From Bacteroidales bacterium UBA3824 (lineage in GTDB: Bacteria; Bacteroidota; Bacteroidia; Bacteroidales; UBA3824): 29,418 bases of DNA. Position numbers and translations under genes: made by a program. The notes under the pieces were generated by a model that worked only from the letters and a program-made list of their open reading frames with translations, was not told where the DNA came from and did no database searches. Below are positions 8,386 to 17,876 of the stretch, piece by piece. Location of the stretch: positions 1-29,418 of the forward strand of contig DGIK01000019.1 in NCBI GenBank assembly GCA_002393195.1. The letters are read 5' to 3'. Position 1 is the first letter of the stretch. Each line of letters starts with the position of its first letter.

Positions 8386-9621
8386 ATGAACGAAAAGACA
8401 CTCGCACTTATATGGCAAAACAGGCTTTTTGACCCAGCCGGACTGCACACAACGCAAGGCGAACCCGTCCAAGTAGTCAAGACAGGATATACCAACACAA
8501 TGTCCGGTCCAGACATCACCGACGCACAGATACGCATCGGCGACATCCTCTGGACCGGCAACGTGGAGCTTCACACCAAATCATCCCACTGGACGCTCCA
8601 CAAGCACCACCTCGACCACGCCTACGACAATATAATAATGCACGTAGTCTTTGAAGACGACGCCCCACTCACCGATCGGCGCGGTAACTATGTGCCTACC
8701 CTCGTCATACAATACGACAAGGCTATCGACGACCGGTGCCACCAGCTTCTCAATCAGCAAAACCCACACCTCTGCCCCGCAGGAATACTTGAACTCAACA
8801 CATTCAACTCATTGACTTTCACGTCGCGTCTTACGATTGAAAGACTTCAGCAAAAATCAGAACTCATCCGCAAAACACTCGAAACCACGCAGGGCGACTG
8901 GTTGCAGACATTCTGGCAATATTTGGCGAGGAGCTTCGGATTCGGCAAAAACTCCACGCCATTCGAGCTGACGGCTCAGTCGTTGCCATACAACCTTATA
9001 ATAAAAAATTACGACTCATTCACCACTGTACTCGCTCTATTGTACGGGCAAGCGGGCATTCTACATTCCGGCAAATACAAAGGAAGCGACTGCGAAACAT
9101 TACTCCAAGAATACAAATACCAACAGGCCAAATACAGCCTCTCCCCCATCGACCACAGCATTTGGAAATACTCGGGCACCCGTCCGCAAAATTCGCCCTT
9201 TGTCCGTATGCGGCAACTTGCCTCCCTCGTTGCCACCAATACTCCTATCTTCGACAAGATGCTCGCCTGCACCGACATTGAACAGATGGAATCGTTGTTT
9301 ACTATAAAAAACAACAACGAAATCCCGCCGCTCGGCGCCGATGCCAAGCACCTTTTGATCATCAACCTCGTATGTCCATTCCTCACATGCTACGCCCAAT
9401 ACACCGGCAACAGCGACCTCGCAGAACTCGCGGTTGACATCCTGGAAAAACTACCGCCCGAAAAAAATTCGCTCGTTGAAACCAAAAAAAAGGCTGGACT
9501 TTCAATACAATCAGCATACGACTCGCAAGCCGCAATACAGCTCGACACCGCATACTGCAAGCCTCGTCGCTGCATCGAATGTCAGATAGGAAGGCATTAT
9601 ATCGCGGGCAAAATCCTGTAA
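8386..9621 (+). CDS. DUF2851 family protein
   Basis: Protein of 411 residues that I recognise as the Bacteroidota-enriched DUF2851 family. Visible conserved features are NTMSGPD (residues 37-43), GNVELHTKSSHW (58-69), a His-rich stretch HKHHLDHAYDNIIMHVV (72-88) and a C-terminal cysteine cluster CxxxxCxxC (Cys391, Cys396, Cys399) that could bind metal. The GPD/ExH pattern hints at a nuclease-like active site, but I know of no proven activity and do not assign one. The start overlaps nothing and lies 10 bases after the cyclase-HD stop, so the two genes are likely co-transcribed and perhaps co-translated. There is no signal peptide or membrane helix, so it is cytoplasmic. Confidence 0.8.
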   Translation: MNEKTLALIWQNRLFDPAGLHTTQGEPVQVVKTGYTNTMSGPDITDAQIRIGDILWTGNVELHTKSSHWTLHKHHLDHAYDNIIMHVVFEDDAPLTDRRGNYVPTLVIQYDKAIDDRCHQLLNQQNPHLCPAGILELNTFNSLTFTSRLTIERLQQKSELIRKTLETTQGDWLQTFWQYLARSFGFGKNSTPFELTAQSLPYNLIIKNYDSFTTVLALLYGQAGILHSGKYKGSDCETLLQEYKYQQAKYSLSPIDHSIWKYSGTRPQNSPFVRMRQLASLVATNTPIFDKMLACTDIEQMESLFTIKNNNEIPPLGADAKHLLIINLVCPFLTCYAQYTGNSDLAELAVDILEKLPPEKNSLVETKKKAGLSIQSAYDSQAAIQLDTAYCKPRRCIECQIGRHYIAGKIL

Positions 9622-9651
9622 ATCAAGATGATGACATACATAAAAAAGAAA

Positions 9652-9675
9652 CGGGGCGTCCGGATGGCCGCCCCG
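9652..9675. terminator. GC-rich hairpin after DUF2851, probable terminator
   Basis: CGGGGCG (9652-9658) pairs with CGCCCCG (9669-9675) around a 10-base loop, 30 bases after the DUF2851 stop. No T run follows on the plus strand, so termination efficiency is uncertain. Confidence 0.45.
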
Positions 9676-9947
9676 CAATCAAAAAATAAACAACTAAAAA
9701 AAGAAGTATTCTATAACATGAAACACACCTATAAGAACGGAAAAAGATAAAAAAGGTTGCACGATTTTAGTTAACAAATGTTAAAAGTAAAAATAAAAAA
9801 AACATTTCGCAAAAAAAGCACAAAATCTCAAAGATAATTTATAACTTTGGTTGCAAAAACAATGGCTCCAGCGTCAAAACAAATGTTTGGTGCAAAAATT
9901 GTTATATGCTTTTTTAAAACAATCACGATAATAACTTGCGCGACATA
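9676..9947 (+). promoter_or_regulatory. Long AT-rich upstream region of the sensor gene
   Basis: No ORF is credible here. A palindrome TTAAC-AAAT-GTTAA lies at 9771-9784 and could be a protein-binding site. An exact -7 match TAACTTTG lies at 9842-9849 and would give an untranslated leader of roughly 90 bases before the ATG at 9948; no TTTG is seen 19-21 bases upstream of it. Nothing else is recognisable. Confidence 0.45.
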
Positions 9948-12218
9948 ATGAAAACTAACTTTCGAAACATCGCAATATTAATATTCTCGCTGCTGCTGGC
10001 ATACATACTGGTAGCCACGTACCTCGTGTACGACGACTACAAAGTAAGCCTCAACCAGACTATCAAGACCTCCGTCAGGTACGGACAGTACAAGTCGGAC
10101 GAGATTTCGTCGTACCTCAATTCAAGCGTTCAGACCGCCAACACAATAGGTAACATGTTGGCTTCCGCCCGCGAAAAATACGGCTACGACCTCATACCTT
10201 TCGTAGAGCAGAGCCTGCAGACCCTCTGCATCGACAATCCGCAGTTTGCCTCAATCACTGTTACATGGGAATTTTCTGCCGTGTGCAAATCGTGGAGCCG
10301 TCCATACGGTCGCCTCGTCATGAAGGCATACATGCTCGATGGTCGCCCCAAAATCATAAAAGACACCGTGGACCTCGAAGGCGAATACGTCAGCGAAAAT
10401 TACTACCAGATGAAAAACGGCTCGATGCACACGCTTTTCACCAGTCCAGAAATCAATACCAACGATTACATCTCTCATGCCGAGTCGCAGCTATGCACAT
10501 CTATTGCAACAAGGATTATGCTCCACGACACCTTCATTGGCATCGTGGAAGCCGAACTGCCGCTCTCTCACATAGCCAAGGCTCTCGACATTATGCCGCC
10601 TGATTATGCAGGCAAGCCTTTCATCATAGCAAGCAACGGCAAAATCTACTGCCACTCAAACAAAGACCTCGACCGCACCAACTTCCTCGACGCCTATGCA
10701 GACATTGAAAAAGACGACGAAGTGGCGCAGTCGCTTACGGAATCGCTCGTATGCAGCACCGACTACCGCGACCGCGACGGCAACAAGTCCCATATCACGC
10801 TCATCCCGATTACCGTAAAAGACAGCGGAAAGCCCTGGACGTTAGTATCGGAAATTCACTACAGCCGTATCGTTAAGCAGACCATCAGGAAGATAATGCC
10901 GTACTTCCTGCTATCGTTCCTCGGTCTATGCATAATGGTGTTCTTCACCCTCACATTCGTAAGAAAATCATCCAACCCGATGCAGCAGGCTTCCCTAATG
11001 CTCAATTACATCGACCGTGGCGAATACGACAAAGTGGAGCACCTCGAATCGTCCGACGAGGAAATCAATACATTCTACAAGTCGCTAAACATCTTCGCCG
11101 AAAAAATCCAGAAGACAACGCAGTTTGCACGAAGCATCGGTAGCGGCGACCTCAACATCAAATACGAAATCGACAGCCAAAACGCACTCGACGCCGCGCT
11201 CATCGACATGCAGAAAAACCTCCAGCACGCCCGCGAAGAAGAGGAAAACCGAAAGGCTGAAAACGAAAAACTCTCCTGGTCGCAAAACGGTCTTGCTCAG
11301 CTCGGCGAATACCTCCGTATGAGCAACATCGACATTTCCGAATTTGCCTTCAACGTCATCAGCTTCCTCGTCAAGTACGTGGGCGCATTGCAGGGCGGCA
11401 TCTTCATTTCGGAAGAGCAAGAAGGCACCAAATACCTCAGCCTCAAAGCCGCATACGCCTTCGACCGCAAAAAACAACTCGAAGGCCGCGTAGAATTTGG
11501 CGAAAGCCTCGTAGGACGCTGCGCCATCGAAGGCAAGACCATCTTCCTCACCGACATTCCCGACGGATACCTTTATATAACATCAGGCCTCGGCGAAAAC
11601 AAGCCCCGCTGCCTGCTCCTCGTGCCGCTCGTGTTTGAAGACGAAGTGCACGGTGTCATCGAGATTGCCTCTATCAAAATGATAGAAGAATACCAGATTA
11701 CGTTCTTCAACAGCGTTGCTGAACGTATCGCGTCGTCCATCAGCAACATCAAGAAAAACATCAACACTGCCGAACTCCTCGAAAAATTCCGCACACAGAG
11801 CGACGAACTCGCATTCCGCGAGACCGAAATCCAAAAATCACTCGCTGGAATCAAAGAATCGCGCGCAGAGATTGGCAAACTCCAATACGAAACCGAAGCC
11901 ATCCTCGACGCGCTCGCCGACACTTGCATCATTACACGCTACGACATCAACGCCGTAGTGCATGATCTCCGCGACAAGACCCTCGACGTTACCGGCTACA
12001 AGCGCAGCGACATCGTTGGCCACAGCCTCCGCGAAATCCTCGCCCTCACCAAAAACGACATGGAAAACTTCGACAAATTCTGGGACGAAATCATCAAAGG
12101 CAAAAAGAAGAGCCGAAAATTCACACGCGGAGAGCAACTATACCGCGAGACATTCACTCTCATCAAAAATGACGAAGGCCAGCCCTACAAGGTCATCAGC
12201 GTGGCAATCCCGGTATAA
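9948..12218 (+). CDS. Membrane sensor with extracellular Cache-like domain, GAF and PAS
   Basis: Sensor of 756 residues. Transmembrane helices at about 7-28 and 317-338 flank an extracytoplasmic domain (about 30-310) whose length and pattern suggest a double-Cache fold. After the second helix come a HAMP-like or signalling-helix stretch (about 340-400), a coiled coil (about 415-445), a GAF domain (about 455-600, with VGRCAIEGKTIFLTDIP), a second coiled coil (about 605-650) and a C-terminal PAS domain (about 650-756, with DVTGYKRSDIVGHSLREIL). There is no histidine kinase, GGDEF, EAL, cyclase, phosphatase or methyl-accepting domain. I chose ATG 9948 over an in-frame TTG at 9936 because it directly precedes the signal-anchor. 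Output must come from a partner or from oligomer contacts. The cyclase-HD protein encoded upstream is a conceivable, unproven, partner. Confidence 0.82.
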   Translation: MKTNFRNIAILIFSLLLAYILVATYLVYDDYKVSLNQTIKTSVRYGQYKSDEISSYLNSSVQTANTIGNMLASAREKYGYDLIPFVEQSLQTLCIDNPQFASITVTWEFSAVCKSWSRPYGRLVMKAYMLDGRPKIIKDTVDLEGEYVSENYYQMKNGSMHTLFTSPEINTNDYISHAESQLCTSIATRIMLHDTFIGIVEAELPLSHIAKALDIMPPDYAGKPFIIASNGKIYCHSNKDLDRTNFLDAYADIEKDDEVAQSLTESLVCSTDYRDRDGNKSHITLIPITVKDSGKPWTLVSEIHYSRIVKQTIRKIMPYFLLSFLGLCIMVFFTLTFVRKSSNPMQQASLMLNYIDRGEYDKVEHLESSDEEINTFYKSLNIFAEKIQKTTQFARSIGSGDLNIKYEIDSQNALDAALIDMQKNLQHAREEEENRKAENEKLSWSQNGLAQLGEYLRMSNIDISEFAFNVISFLVKYVGALQGGIFISEEQEGTKYLSLKAAYAFDRKKQLEGRVEFGESLVGRCAIEGKTIFLTDIPDGYLYITSGLGENKPRCLLLVPLVFEDEVHGVIEIASIKMIEEYQITFFNSVAERIASSISNIKKNINTAELLEKFRTQSDELAFRETEIQKSLAGIKESRAEIGKLQYETEAILDALADTCIITRYDINAVVHDLRDKTLDVTGYKRSDIVGHSLREILALTKNDMENFDKFWDEIIKGKKKSRKFTRGEQLYRETFTLIKNDEGQPYKVISVAIPV

Positions 12219-12219
12219 T

Positions 12220-12256
12220 TCTGCAAAAAAATGAAAATATTTTTTTTTAATTGCAG
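12220..12256 (+). terminator. A/T-rich hairpin between the sensor gene and the DUF177 gene
   Basis: TCTGCAA (12220-12226) pairs with TTGCAGA (12250-12256), and the enclosed A run can pair with the T run at 12239-12247, giving a long stem two bases after the sensor stop. This fits a terminator, although the T tract is inside the stem rather than after it. Confidence 0.45.
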
Positions 12257-12264
12257 ATAAATGA

Positions 12265-12272
12265 TTAATTTT
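12265..12272 (+). promoter_or_regulatory. -7 element of the DUF177-rpmF unit
   Basis: TAATTTTG matches TAnnTTTG exactly and lies 21 bases before the ATG at 12294. The T-rich stretch ending at 12247 stands in for the -33 region. Confidence 0.5.
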
Positions 12273-12293
12273 GCGCCTTATAAAAGGTGAACC

Positions 12294-13031
12294 ATGTCCA
12301 ACAAGAGACAAGAGTACATAATAGACTACAAGACATTGGAGTCGGGCACATACGAGTTTGATTATCATATAGATAAGGACTTCTTTTCAATGTTCGACGA
12401 GCCGCTTGCGCAAGACGGAAATGCCGATGTCCACGCCGCGATGAGAGTAACGTCGGCGGGGCTTAGCATACGCCTTGACATATCCGGCACGCTTCAAGTG
12501 GAATGTGACCGCTGCCTCGAAACATTCGATATGCCAATCGACGCATCCTACGACCTTGTAGTTAAATACGGCGACAAGACCACACCGCTCGACGAAGCCG
12601 ACGACGTAATCACCATAGGAGACGACGACGACTTCCTCGACCTCAGCCAACACATATATGAATATGTAGTGTTGAGTCTTCCCGCCCGCCGTGTACACCC
12701 CGACCTCCCCGACGGACAGCCAGGCTGCAACCCCGAAATGCTCTCCCACATCATCATCGCCGACGACGATGATGATTACAACGAAGAAGGCAACGAGGAT
12801 TACGACGAAGAAGAAGGCAACGAGGAAGAATATGACGAAGAGTACGATGACGAAGAGTACGATGACGAAGAAGAAGGCGACGAAGAGTACGACGAAGGCC
12901 GCCTTGTTGAGCCCGCTGACATACTTGTCAGCGCCGACCCCTTCGCCGGGCAAGAAATGGAGACCATAGAGCAAAAACTCTCCCGCGACCCGCATTGGAA
13001 AAAAATAAAAGCAAAATTAAATAACATATAA
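12294..13031 (+). CDS. DUF177 (YceD) family protein with acidic insert
   Basis: Protein of 245 residues of the YceD/DUF177 family, whose genes commonly sit directly before rpmF and which is linked to 23S rRNA or ribosome assembly (family knowledge). The family core is visible: ECDRCLETFDMPI with Cys71 and Cys74, a later Cys145, and a C-terminal DPHWKKIKAKLNN stretch (232-244). Between core and tail, residues 157-201 are an almost pure Asp/Glu/Tyr/Gly segment built from repeated DEEYD-like units, encoded by near-identical 15-base repeats around 12836-12865. Homologues of this length class normally lack such a long block, so it looks like a lineage-specific expansion. The rpmF gene begins 15 bases after the stop, and the pair shares one promoter. 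Confidence 0.85.
   Translation: MSNKRQEYIIDYKTLESGTYEFDYHIDKDFFSMFDEPLAQDGNADVHAAMRVTSAGLSIRLDISGTLQVECDRCLETFDMPIDASYDLVVKYGDKTTPLDEADDVITIGDDDDFLDLSQHIYEYVVLSLPARRVHPDLPDGQPGCNPEMLSHIIIADDDDDYNEEGNEDYDEEEGNEEEYDEEYDDEEYDDEEEGDEEYDEGRLVEPADILVSADPFAGQEMETIEQKLSRDPHWKKIKAKLNNI
12761..12895 (+). repeat. Acidic low-complexity repeat inside the DUF177 gene
   Basis: GAC/GAA/GAG/TAC codons dominate; the unit GACGAAGAGTACGAT occurs in tandem around 12836-12865 with degenerate copies on both sides. Such repeats can expand or contract by slippage without breaking the frame because the unit is 15 bases. Confidence 0.8.
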
Positions 13032-13046
13032 AAATAGTAAAAGAAA

Positions 13047-13238
13047 ATGGCAAATCCAAGAAGCAAGATGTCCAAGACAAGAAGGGACAAGAGAAGAACA
13101 CATTATAAGGCAACCGCACCCACGCTCACAAAGTGCAGCAACTGCGGCGCAACAATCCAGATGCACCACGTATGCCCTGAGTGCGGCTACTACCGTGGAC
13201 AACTCGCCATCGCTACCGAGACTGCGGCAGCAGAGTAA
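13047..13238 (+). CDS. rpmF: 50S ribosomal protein L32
   Basis: Small basic protein of 63 residues. The N-terminus MANPRSKMSKTRRDKRRTHY is characteristic of bL32, and the protein carries the zinc-ribbon form of the family with cysteines at 30, 33, 43 and 46 (CSNC and CPEC). It is a structural component of the large subunit near the peptidyl-transferase region. It is the second gene after DUF177, the standard arrangement, and is closed by a strong terminator before fabH. Confidence 0.97.
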   Translation: MANPRSKMSKTRRDKRRTHYKATAPTLTKCSNCGATIQMHHVCPECGYYRGQLAIATETAAAE

Positions 13239-13261
13239 CCTATGATGGTAGGCAAGATGTC

Positions 13262-13315
13262 AAGACAGATGAGGTGCGACTGTGATAGCCGGACTTACCT
13301 CATTTGTCTTTTTTT
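13262..13315 (+). terminator. Strong Rho-independent terminator after rpmF
   Basis: A 14-bp stem with a single G-T pair, AAGACAGATGAGGT (13262-13275) with ACCTCATTTGTCTT (13297-13310), is followed by further T residues to 13315. It separates DUF177-rpmF from fabH at the level of transcription and argues against any fabH start upstream of 13316. Confidence 0.9.
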
Positions 13316-13383
13316 CTGCCCATCCACGCCACACGAATGCAACTAAATTTCTATCCCTTTTCCGACAATTTATTTATCACAGA

Positions 13384-14382
13384 ATGAGCAACATCAACGC
13401 AGTAATTACAGGCGTGGGAATGTACCTCCCAGAGTACAGGCTCACCAACGACGAACTCTCTAAGATGGTGGACACCAACGACGAGTGGATCATGAGCCAC
13501 ATGGGCATCAAGGAACGCCGAATACTCAAAGACAAGGACAAGGCATCCGCCTTCATGGGCGCAGAAGCCGTAAAAGACTTGCTCCAAAAGACCGGCACCA
13601 AGCCCGAAGAAATCGACCTCGTAATATGCGCCACAGTAGCGCCAGACTACTTCTTCCCCGCAACAGGCATCATCATTGCAGACATGGCAGGTCTCAAAAA
13701 TGCCTACGCATTCGACCTCCACGCCGCATGTTCAGGTTTCCTGTACGCCATCACGACCGCTTCTAAGTTCATCAAGGCGGGCACCGAAAAGAAAATAATC
13801 GTAGTAGGCGCAGAAAAAATGTCGGCTATCACCGACTACACCGACCGCAAGACCTGTCCGCTCTTTGGCGACGCTGCATCAGCTGTCCTTTTGGAACCCA
13901 CAGAAGAAGACCTCGGCATCAAGGACTACATACTCCGTTCCGACGGTGTTGGTGTCAAATACCTACACATGAAAGCGGGAGGCTCGCTCAACCCCGCCTC
14001 CGCCGAAACCGTCCAAAACCGCGAACACTTCATCTATCAGGAAGGACAGCCGGTGTTCAAATACGCCGTAATGCGCATGGCTGACGTATCGGTTGAGATA
14101 ATGGAGCGCAACGGTCTCAAAGCCAGCGACATCGCATATCTCGTTCCTCATCAGGCAAATCTCCGCATCATCGACGCAACTGCACGCCGTATGGAACTCG
14201 ACCCGTCAAAAGTGATGATCAACATCCACAAATACGGCAACACCACCTCAGCCACAATTCCCCTCTGCCTCTGCGAGTGGGAAAACCAACTCCACAAGGG
14301 CGACAATCTAATCCTCTCCGCATTCGGCGCAGGATTCACGTGGGGTTCTGTATGGCTCAAATGGGGCTACGACCCCAAATAA
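13384..14382 (+). CDS. fabH: 3-oxoacyl-[acyl-carrier-protein] synthase III
   Basis: Condensing enzyme of 332 residues that joins an acyl-CoA starter unit to malonyl-ACP, the first elongation step of type II fatty-acid synthesis. The thiolase-fold triad is complete: Cys116 (HAACSGF), His256 (VPHQANLR) and Asn286 (KYGNTTSA). The glycine-rich C-terminal GAGFTWGS motif is present. I chose ATG 13384 because the conserved fold begins with [13 protein letters not shown]; an in-frame ATG at 13282 would add 34 non-conserved residues encoded inside the terminator hairpin. No clear promoter is seen in 13316-13383 apart from a poor TAAATTTC. It precedes accB and accC, whose products supply the malonyl-CoA it indirectly consumes. 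Confidence 0.95.
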   Translation: MSNINAVITGVGMYLPEYRLTNDELSKMVDTNDEWIMSHMGIKERRILKDKDKASAFMGAEAVKDLLQKTGTKPEEIDLVICATVAPDYFFPATGIIIADMAGLKNAYAFDLHAACSGFLYAITTASKFIKAGTEKKIIVVGAEKMSAITDYTDRKTCPLFGDAASAVLLEPTEEDLGIKDYILRSDGVGVKYLHMKAGGSLNPASAETVQNREHFIYQEGQPVFKYAVMRMADVSVEIMERNGLKASDIAYLVPHQANLRIIDATARRMELDPSKVMINIHKYGNTTSATIPLCLCEWENQLHKGDNLILSAFGAGFTWGSVWLKWGYDPK

Positions 14383-14410
14383 AACAGAAAATTAGGAATC
14401 GACAATGGGT

Positions 14411-14442
14411 CAATTGACAACTGTCAATTGCCAATTGTCAAT
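14411..14442. repeat. Nested inverted repeat upstream of accB
   Basis: CAATTGACA (14411-14419) and TGTCAATTG (14422-14430) are perfect inverted copies two bases apart, and a further partly matching copy CAATTGTCAATT follows at 14432-14443. It lies 15 bases before accB. It may be a regulator-binding site or a copy of a short CAATTGTCAATT-type intergenic repeat; no T run follows, so it is not a terminator. Confidence 0.7.
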
Positions 14443-14457
14443 TAAAAAATAATAATT

Positions 14458-14970
14458 ATGGCAAACTTAAAGGAAATACAAGACTTCATCAGAACAGTCT
14501 CCAAAATCGGCATATCTGAGGTTGACGTCCAGACCGACGACCTCAAACTCAACGTCAAATTCCCGACAGGCGCATTTGCCGCACCCGCTGCCGGCAACGA
14601 CCCCATCCAAATCCCCTACCATCTCCAAATGGCATCGGGCATTTCACAACAGATGGGCAACCCCGTACAAGCCGCCACAACGACCACAACTCCCATTGAG
14701 TTCCGCCAAGAGACCAAGGAAGACGACAAGAAGTACCTCACCATCAAATCTCCGATGGTAGGCACATTCTACCGCCGCCCTTCACCAGACAAGCCCATCT
14801 ACGTAAACGTTGGCGACGAAATCACCAAAGGAAAGGTATTGTGCGTAATCGAGGCTATGAAACTCTTCAACGAAATTGAAGCCGAAGTATCGGGCAAAAT
14901 CGCCAAAATCCTCGTCGAGGACGGCAGCCCCGTTGAGTACGACCAGCCATTGTTCCTCGTTGAACCCTAA
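14458..14970 (+). CDS. accB: Biotin carboxyl carrier protein of acetyl-CoA carboxylase
   Basis: Carrier subunit of 170 residues. The N-terminal helix region (1-35) is followed by a flexible linker rich in Ala, Thr and Pro (about 38-85), and then the biotinyl domain (about 93-169). The biotin attachment site is Lys135 in EAMKL, preceded by the thumb-type segment [18 protein letters not shown] typical of acetyl-CoA carboxylase carriers rather than of other biotin enzymes. Its partner, biotin carboxylase, is encoded 42 bases downstream. I see no carboxyltransferase (accA/accD) genes in the window, so these lie elsewhere. fabH is 75 bases upstream, and read-through from fabH is likely because only the small inverted repeat lies between them. 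Confidence 0.95.
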   Translation: MANLKEIQDFIRTVSKIGISEVDVQTDDLKLNVKFPTGAFAAPAAGNDPIQIPYHLQMASGISQQMGNPVQAATTTTTPIEFRQETKEDDKKYLTIKSPMVGTFYRRPSPDKPIYVNVGDEITKGKVLCVIEAMKLFNEIEAEVSGKIAKILVEDGSPVEYDQPLFLVEP

Positions 14971-15012
14971 CGCAACGCCAACCCGTTAAAAACGTAAAAA
15001 AACGAAACCTCT

Positions 15013-16362
<1,350 letters not shown>

Positions 16363-16372
16363 ACAAAAACAT

Positions 16373-16407
16373 TGCGGGCTGTCCTCACTCAGACAGCCCG
16401 CATTTTT
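16373..16407 (+). terminator. Rho-independent terminator after accC
   Basis: Perfect 11-bp stem TGCGGGCTGTC (16373-16383) with GACAGCCCGCA (16392-16402), an eight-base loop, then five T (16403-16407). Confidence 0.95.
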
Positions 16408-16421
16408 AATCAAATCAACCC

Positions 16422-16473
16422 GCAGAATCACCCATTCTGTCAACCATAGCAGAATCACCCATTCTGTCAACCA
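16422..16473. repeat. Two 25-bp direct repeats, each with an inverted core
   Basis: Identical 25-base copies lie at 16422-16446 and 16449-16473, two bases apart (27-base period). Each contains AGAAT-CACCC-ATTCT, an inverted repeat with 5-base arms and a 5-base spacer. They lie between the accC terminator and the outer-membrane protein gene, about 60 bases before its ATG, so paired operator sites are plausible. Confidence 0.85.
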
Positions 16474-16490
16474 CCCGTTCAGTTAATTAA

Positions 16491-16509
16491 GCGGAAATTT
16501 CATTTCCGC
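16491..16509 (+). promoter_or_regulatory. Hairpin in the leader of the outer-membrane protein gene
   Basis: GCGGAAAT (16491-16498) pairs perfectly with ATTTCCGC (16502-16509) around the three-base loop TTC. It ends 25 bases before the ATG and is not followed by a T run. It could affect mRNA stability or initiation; no -7 element is evident nearby. Confidence 0.5.
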
Positions 16510-16534
16510 CACGCCACCCCCAACACATACCACA

Positions 16535-17833
16535 ATGAAACCACTCCCCCTCATCGTCCTCATCATCCTCATCGCCCTATCCCCCACCCTAACCCTTGCC
16601 CAAGACACCGCCCACGTCAAAAAAGGCTGGAAATTTGGCGGCGCGCTTCCCGCCATTGGCTACAACAGCGACAACGGATTCCGATACGGCGTACTTGGCA
16701 ACGTATATGACTACGGCGACGGCAGCGATTACCCCAACTACCGCAAATCTATCTACGTAGAATGGTCGCGCACCACCAAAGGCACTGGCAAGAATAATAT
16801 CATCTACGAGGACAACCACTTCCTCGGCACCGATATGCACCTTACCGCCGATTTCAACTACGCCACCGAAAAGTCAATCGACTTCTACGGCTTCAACGGA
16901 TACGAATCATATTATAATTCTGCTTTTGAAGACCAAGACAGCCCCGAATACATCAGCCGCGCATATTACCGCATCGGCAGGAAAATGTGGCGTCTTGTGG
17001 CAAATTTGCAAGGCAACACCTCAGTGCCGCACCTCAGATGGCTCGGGGGATTTATGTTTTGCGACATCGACGTATCCGCACCCGACATTCAGAAACTCAA
17101 CAAGGGCAAATCGGGCAAAGACCTCCTCCCCGAAGCCACGCCAGAGACCAATCTCTACCTCAATTACGTTGCCAACGGACACATATCCCCCGACGAAGCC
17201 GACGGCGGCACGGTTACAGTACTCAAAGGCGGCATCATCTACGACAGCCGCGACGTCCTGATATGCCCCTCGCGTGGTTTTTGGAACGAGCTTTACATCA
17301 ACGTTGCACCCTCGTTTCTTGGTTCGGGCGACACCTACGCCACCCTATCGGCAAGCATCAGAGAATATTTCCCGATAGTCAACGACAGACTAATCCTCAC
17401 CTACCGCCTTGTTTACAATACGCTCATTGGCGGCAAAGCACCATATTACATCCTGCCATTCTACTCCGACACCAAATTCATCTACGACGGCATCGGCGGC
17501 GTCAAGACCGTGCGCGGCGTCAAGCGCGACCGCATACAGGGAGACGGCTACGCATTCGGCAATTTTGAAGCGCGTTGGAAGTTCGTCAAGACCCGCGCCT
17601 TCAATCAAGACATCTACCTTGCCCTCAGTGCCTTCTACGACACCGGACTCGTAACCCGCAAATACGAAACCACCGCGCCCAAACACAAAAACGAAAGCCT
17701 CCACAACGCTCTCGGCGGAGGCTTTCGCATAGCACTCAACAACAATTTCGTCGTCAGCATCGACTACGGACAATGTCTCGACAAGCACGACGGCGACAGC
17801 GGTCTCTACATCGACATAGGCTGGCTGTGGTAA
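16535..17833 (+). CDS. Omp85-family (BamA/TamA-like) outer-membrane beta barrel
   Basis: Outer-membrane protein of 432 residues with a signal peptide of about 22 residues (cleavage near LAQ). The mature part alternates polar and aromatic strands throughout, carries the motif VRG (326-328) within GVKTVRGVKRDRIQGDGYAFG, which resembles the conserved loop-6 motif of the Omp85 superfamily, and ends in aromatic WLW as outer-membrane barrels often do. There is no room for POTRA domains, so it is a short barrel-only relative like patatin-associated or surface-antigen (bacterial surface antigen) proteins, not the essential BamA. It is transcribed towards the GH43 gene. Substrate or cargo is unknown. 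Confidence 0.75.
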   Translation: MKPLPLIVLIILIALSPTLTLAQDTAHVKKGWKFGGALPAIGYNSDNGFRYGVLGNVYDYGDGSDYPNYRKSIYVEWSRTTKGTGKNNIIYEDNHFLGTDMHLTADFNYATEKSIDFYGFNGYESYYNSAFEDQDSPEYISRAYYRIGRKMWRLVANLQGNTSVPHLRWLGGFMFCDIDVSAPDIQKLNKGKSGKDLLPEATPETNLYLNYVANGHISPDEADGGTVTVLKGGIIYDSRDVLICPSRGFWNELYINVAPSFLGSGDTYATLSASIREYFPIVNDRLILTYRLVYNTLIGGKAPYYILPFYSDTKFIYDGIGGVKTVRGVKRDRIQGDGYAFGNFEARWKFVKTRAFNQDIYLALSAFYDTGLVTRKYETTAPKHKNESLHNALGGGFRIALNNNFVVSIDYGQCLDKHDGDSGLYIDIGWLW

Positions 17834-17847
17834 TAGTTCAGTTCCTT

Positions 17848-17872
17848 AAAGGCGGATTTTATCCGCCCTTCC
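17848..17872. terminator. Shared hairpin between convergent genes
   Basis: GGCGGAT (17851-17857) pairs with ATCCGCC (17861-17867) around TTT, flanked by AAA on the left and TT on the right. It sits in the 43-base gap between the stops of the barrel gene and the GH43 gene and could serve both directions. Confidence 0.65.
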
Positions 17873-17876
17873 CCTT

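Noticed and set aside
9936..9947. TTG start for the sensor gene
   Set aside because: The ATG four codons later directly precedes the signal-anchor and is the simpler choice.
13282..13383. N-terminal extension of FabH from an upstream ATG
   Set aside because: The first codons lie within the rpmF terminator hairpin, and the extension is not part of the conserved FabH fold.
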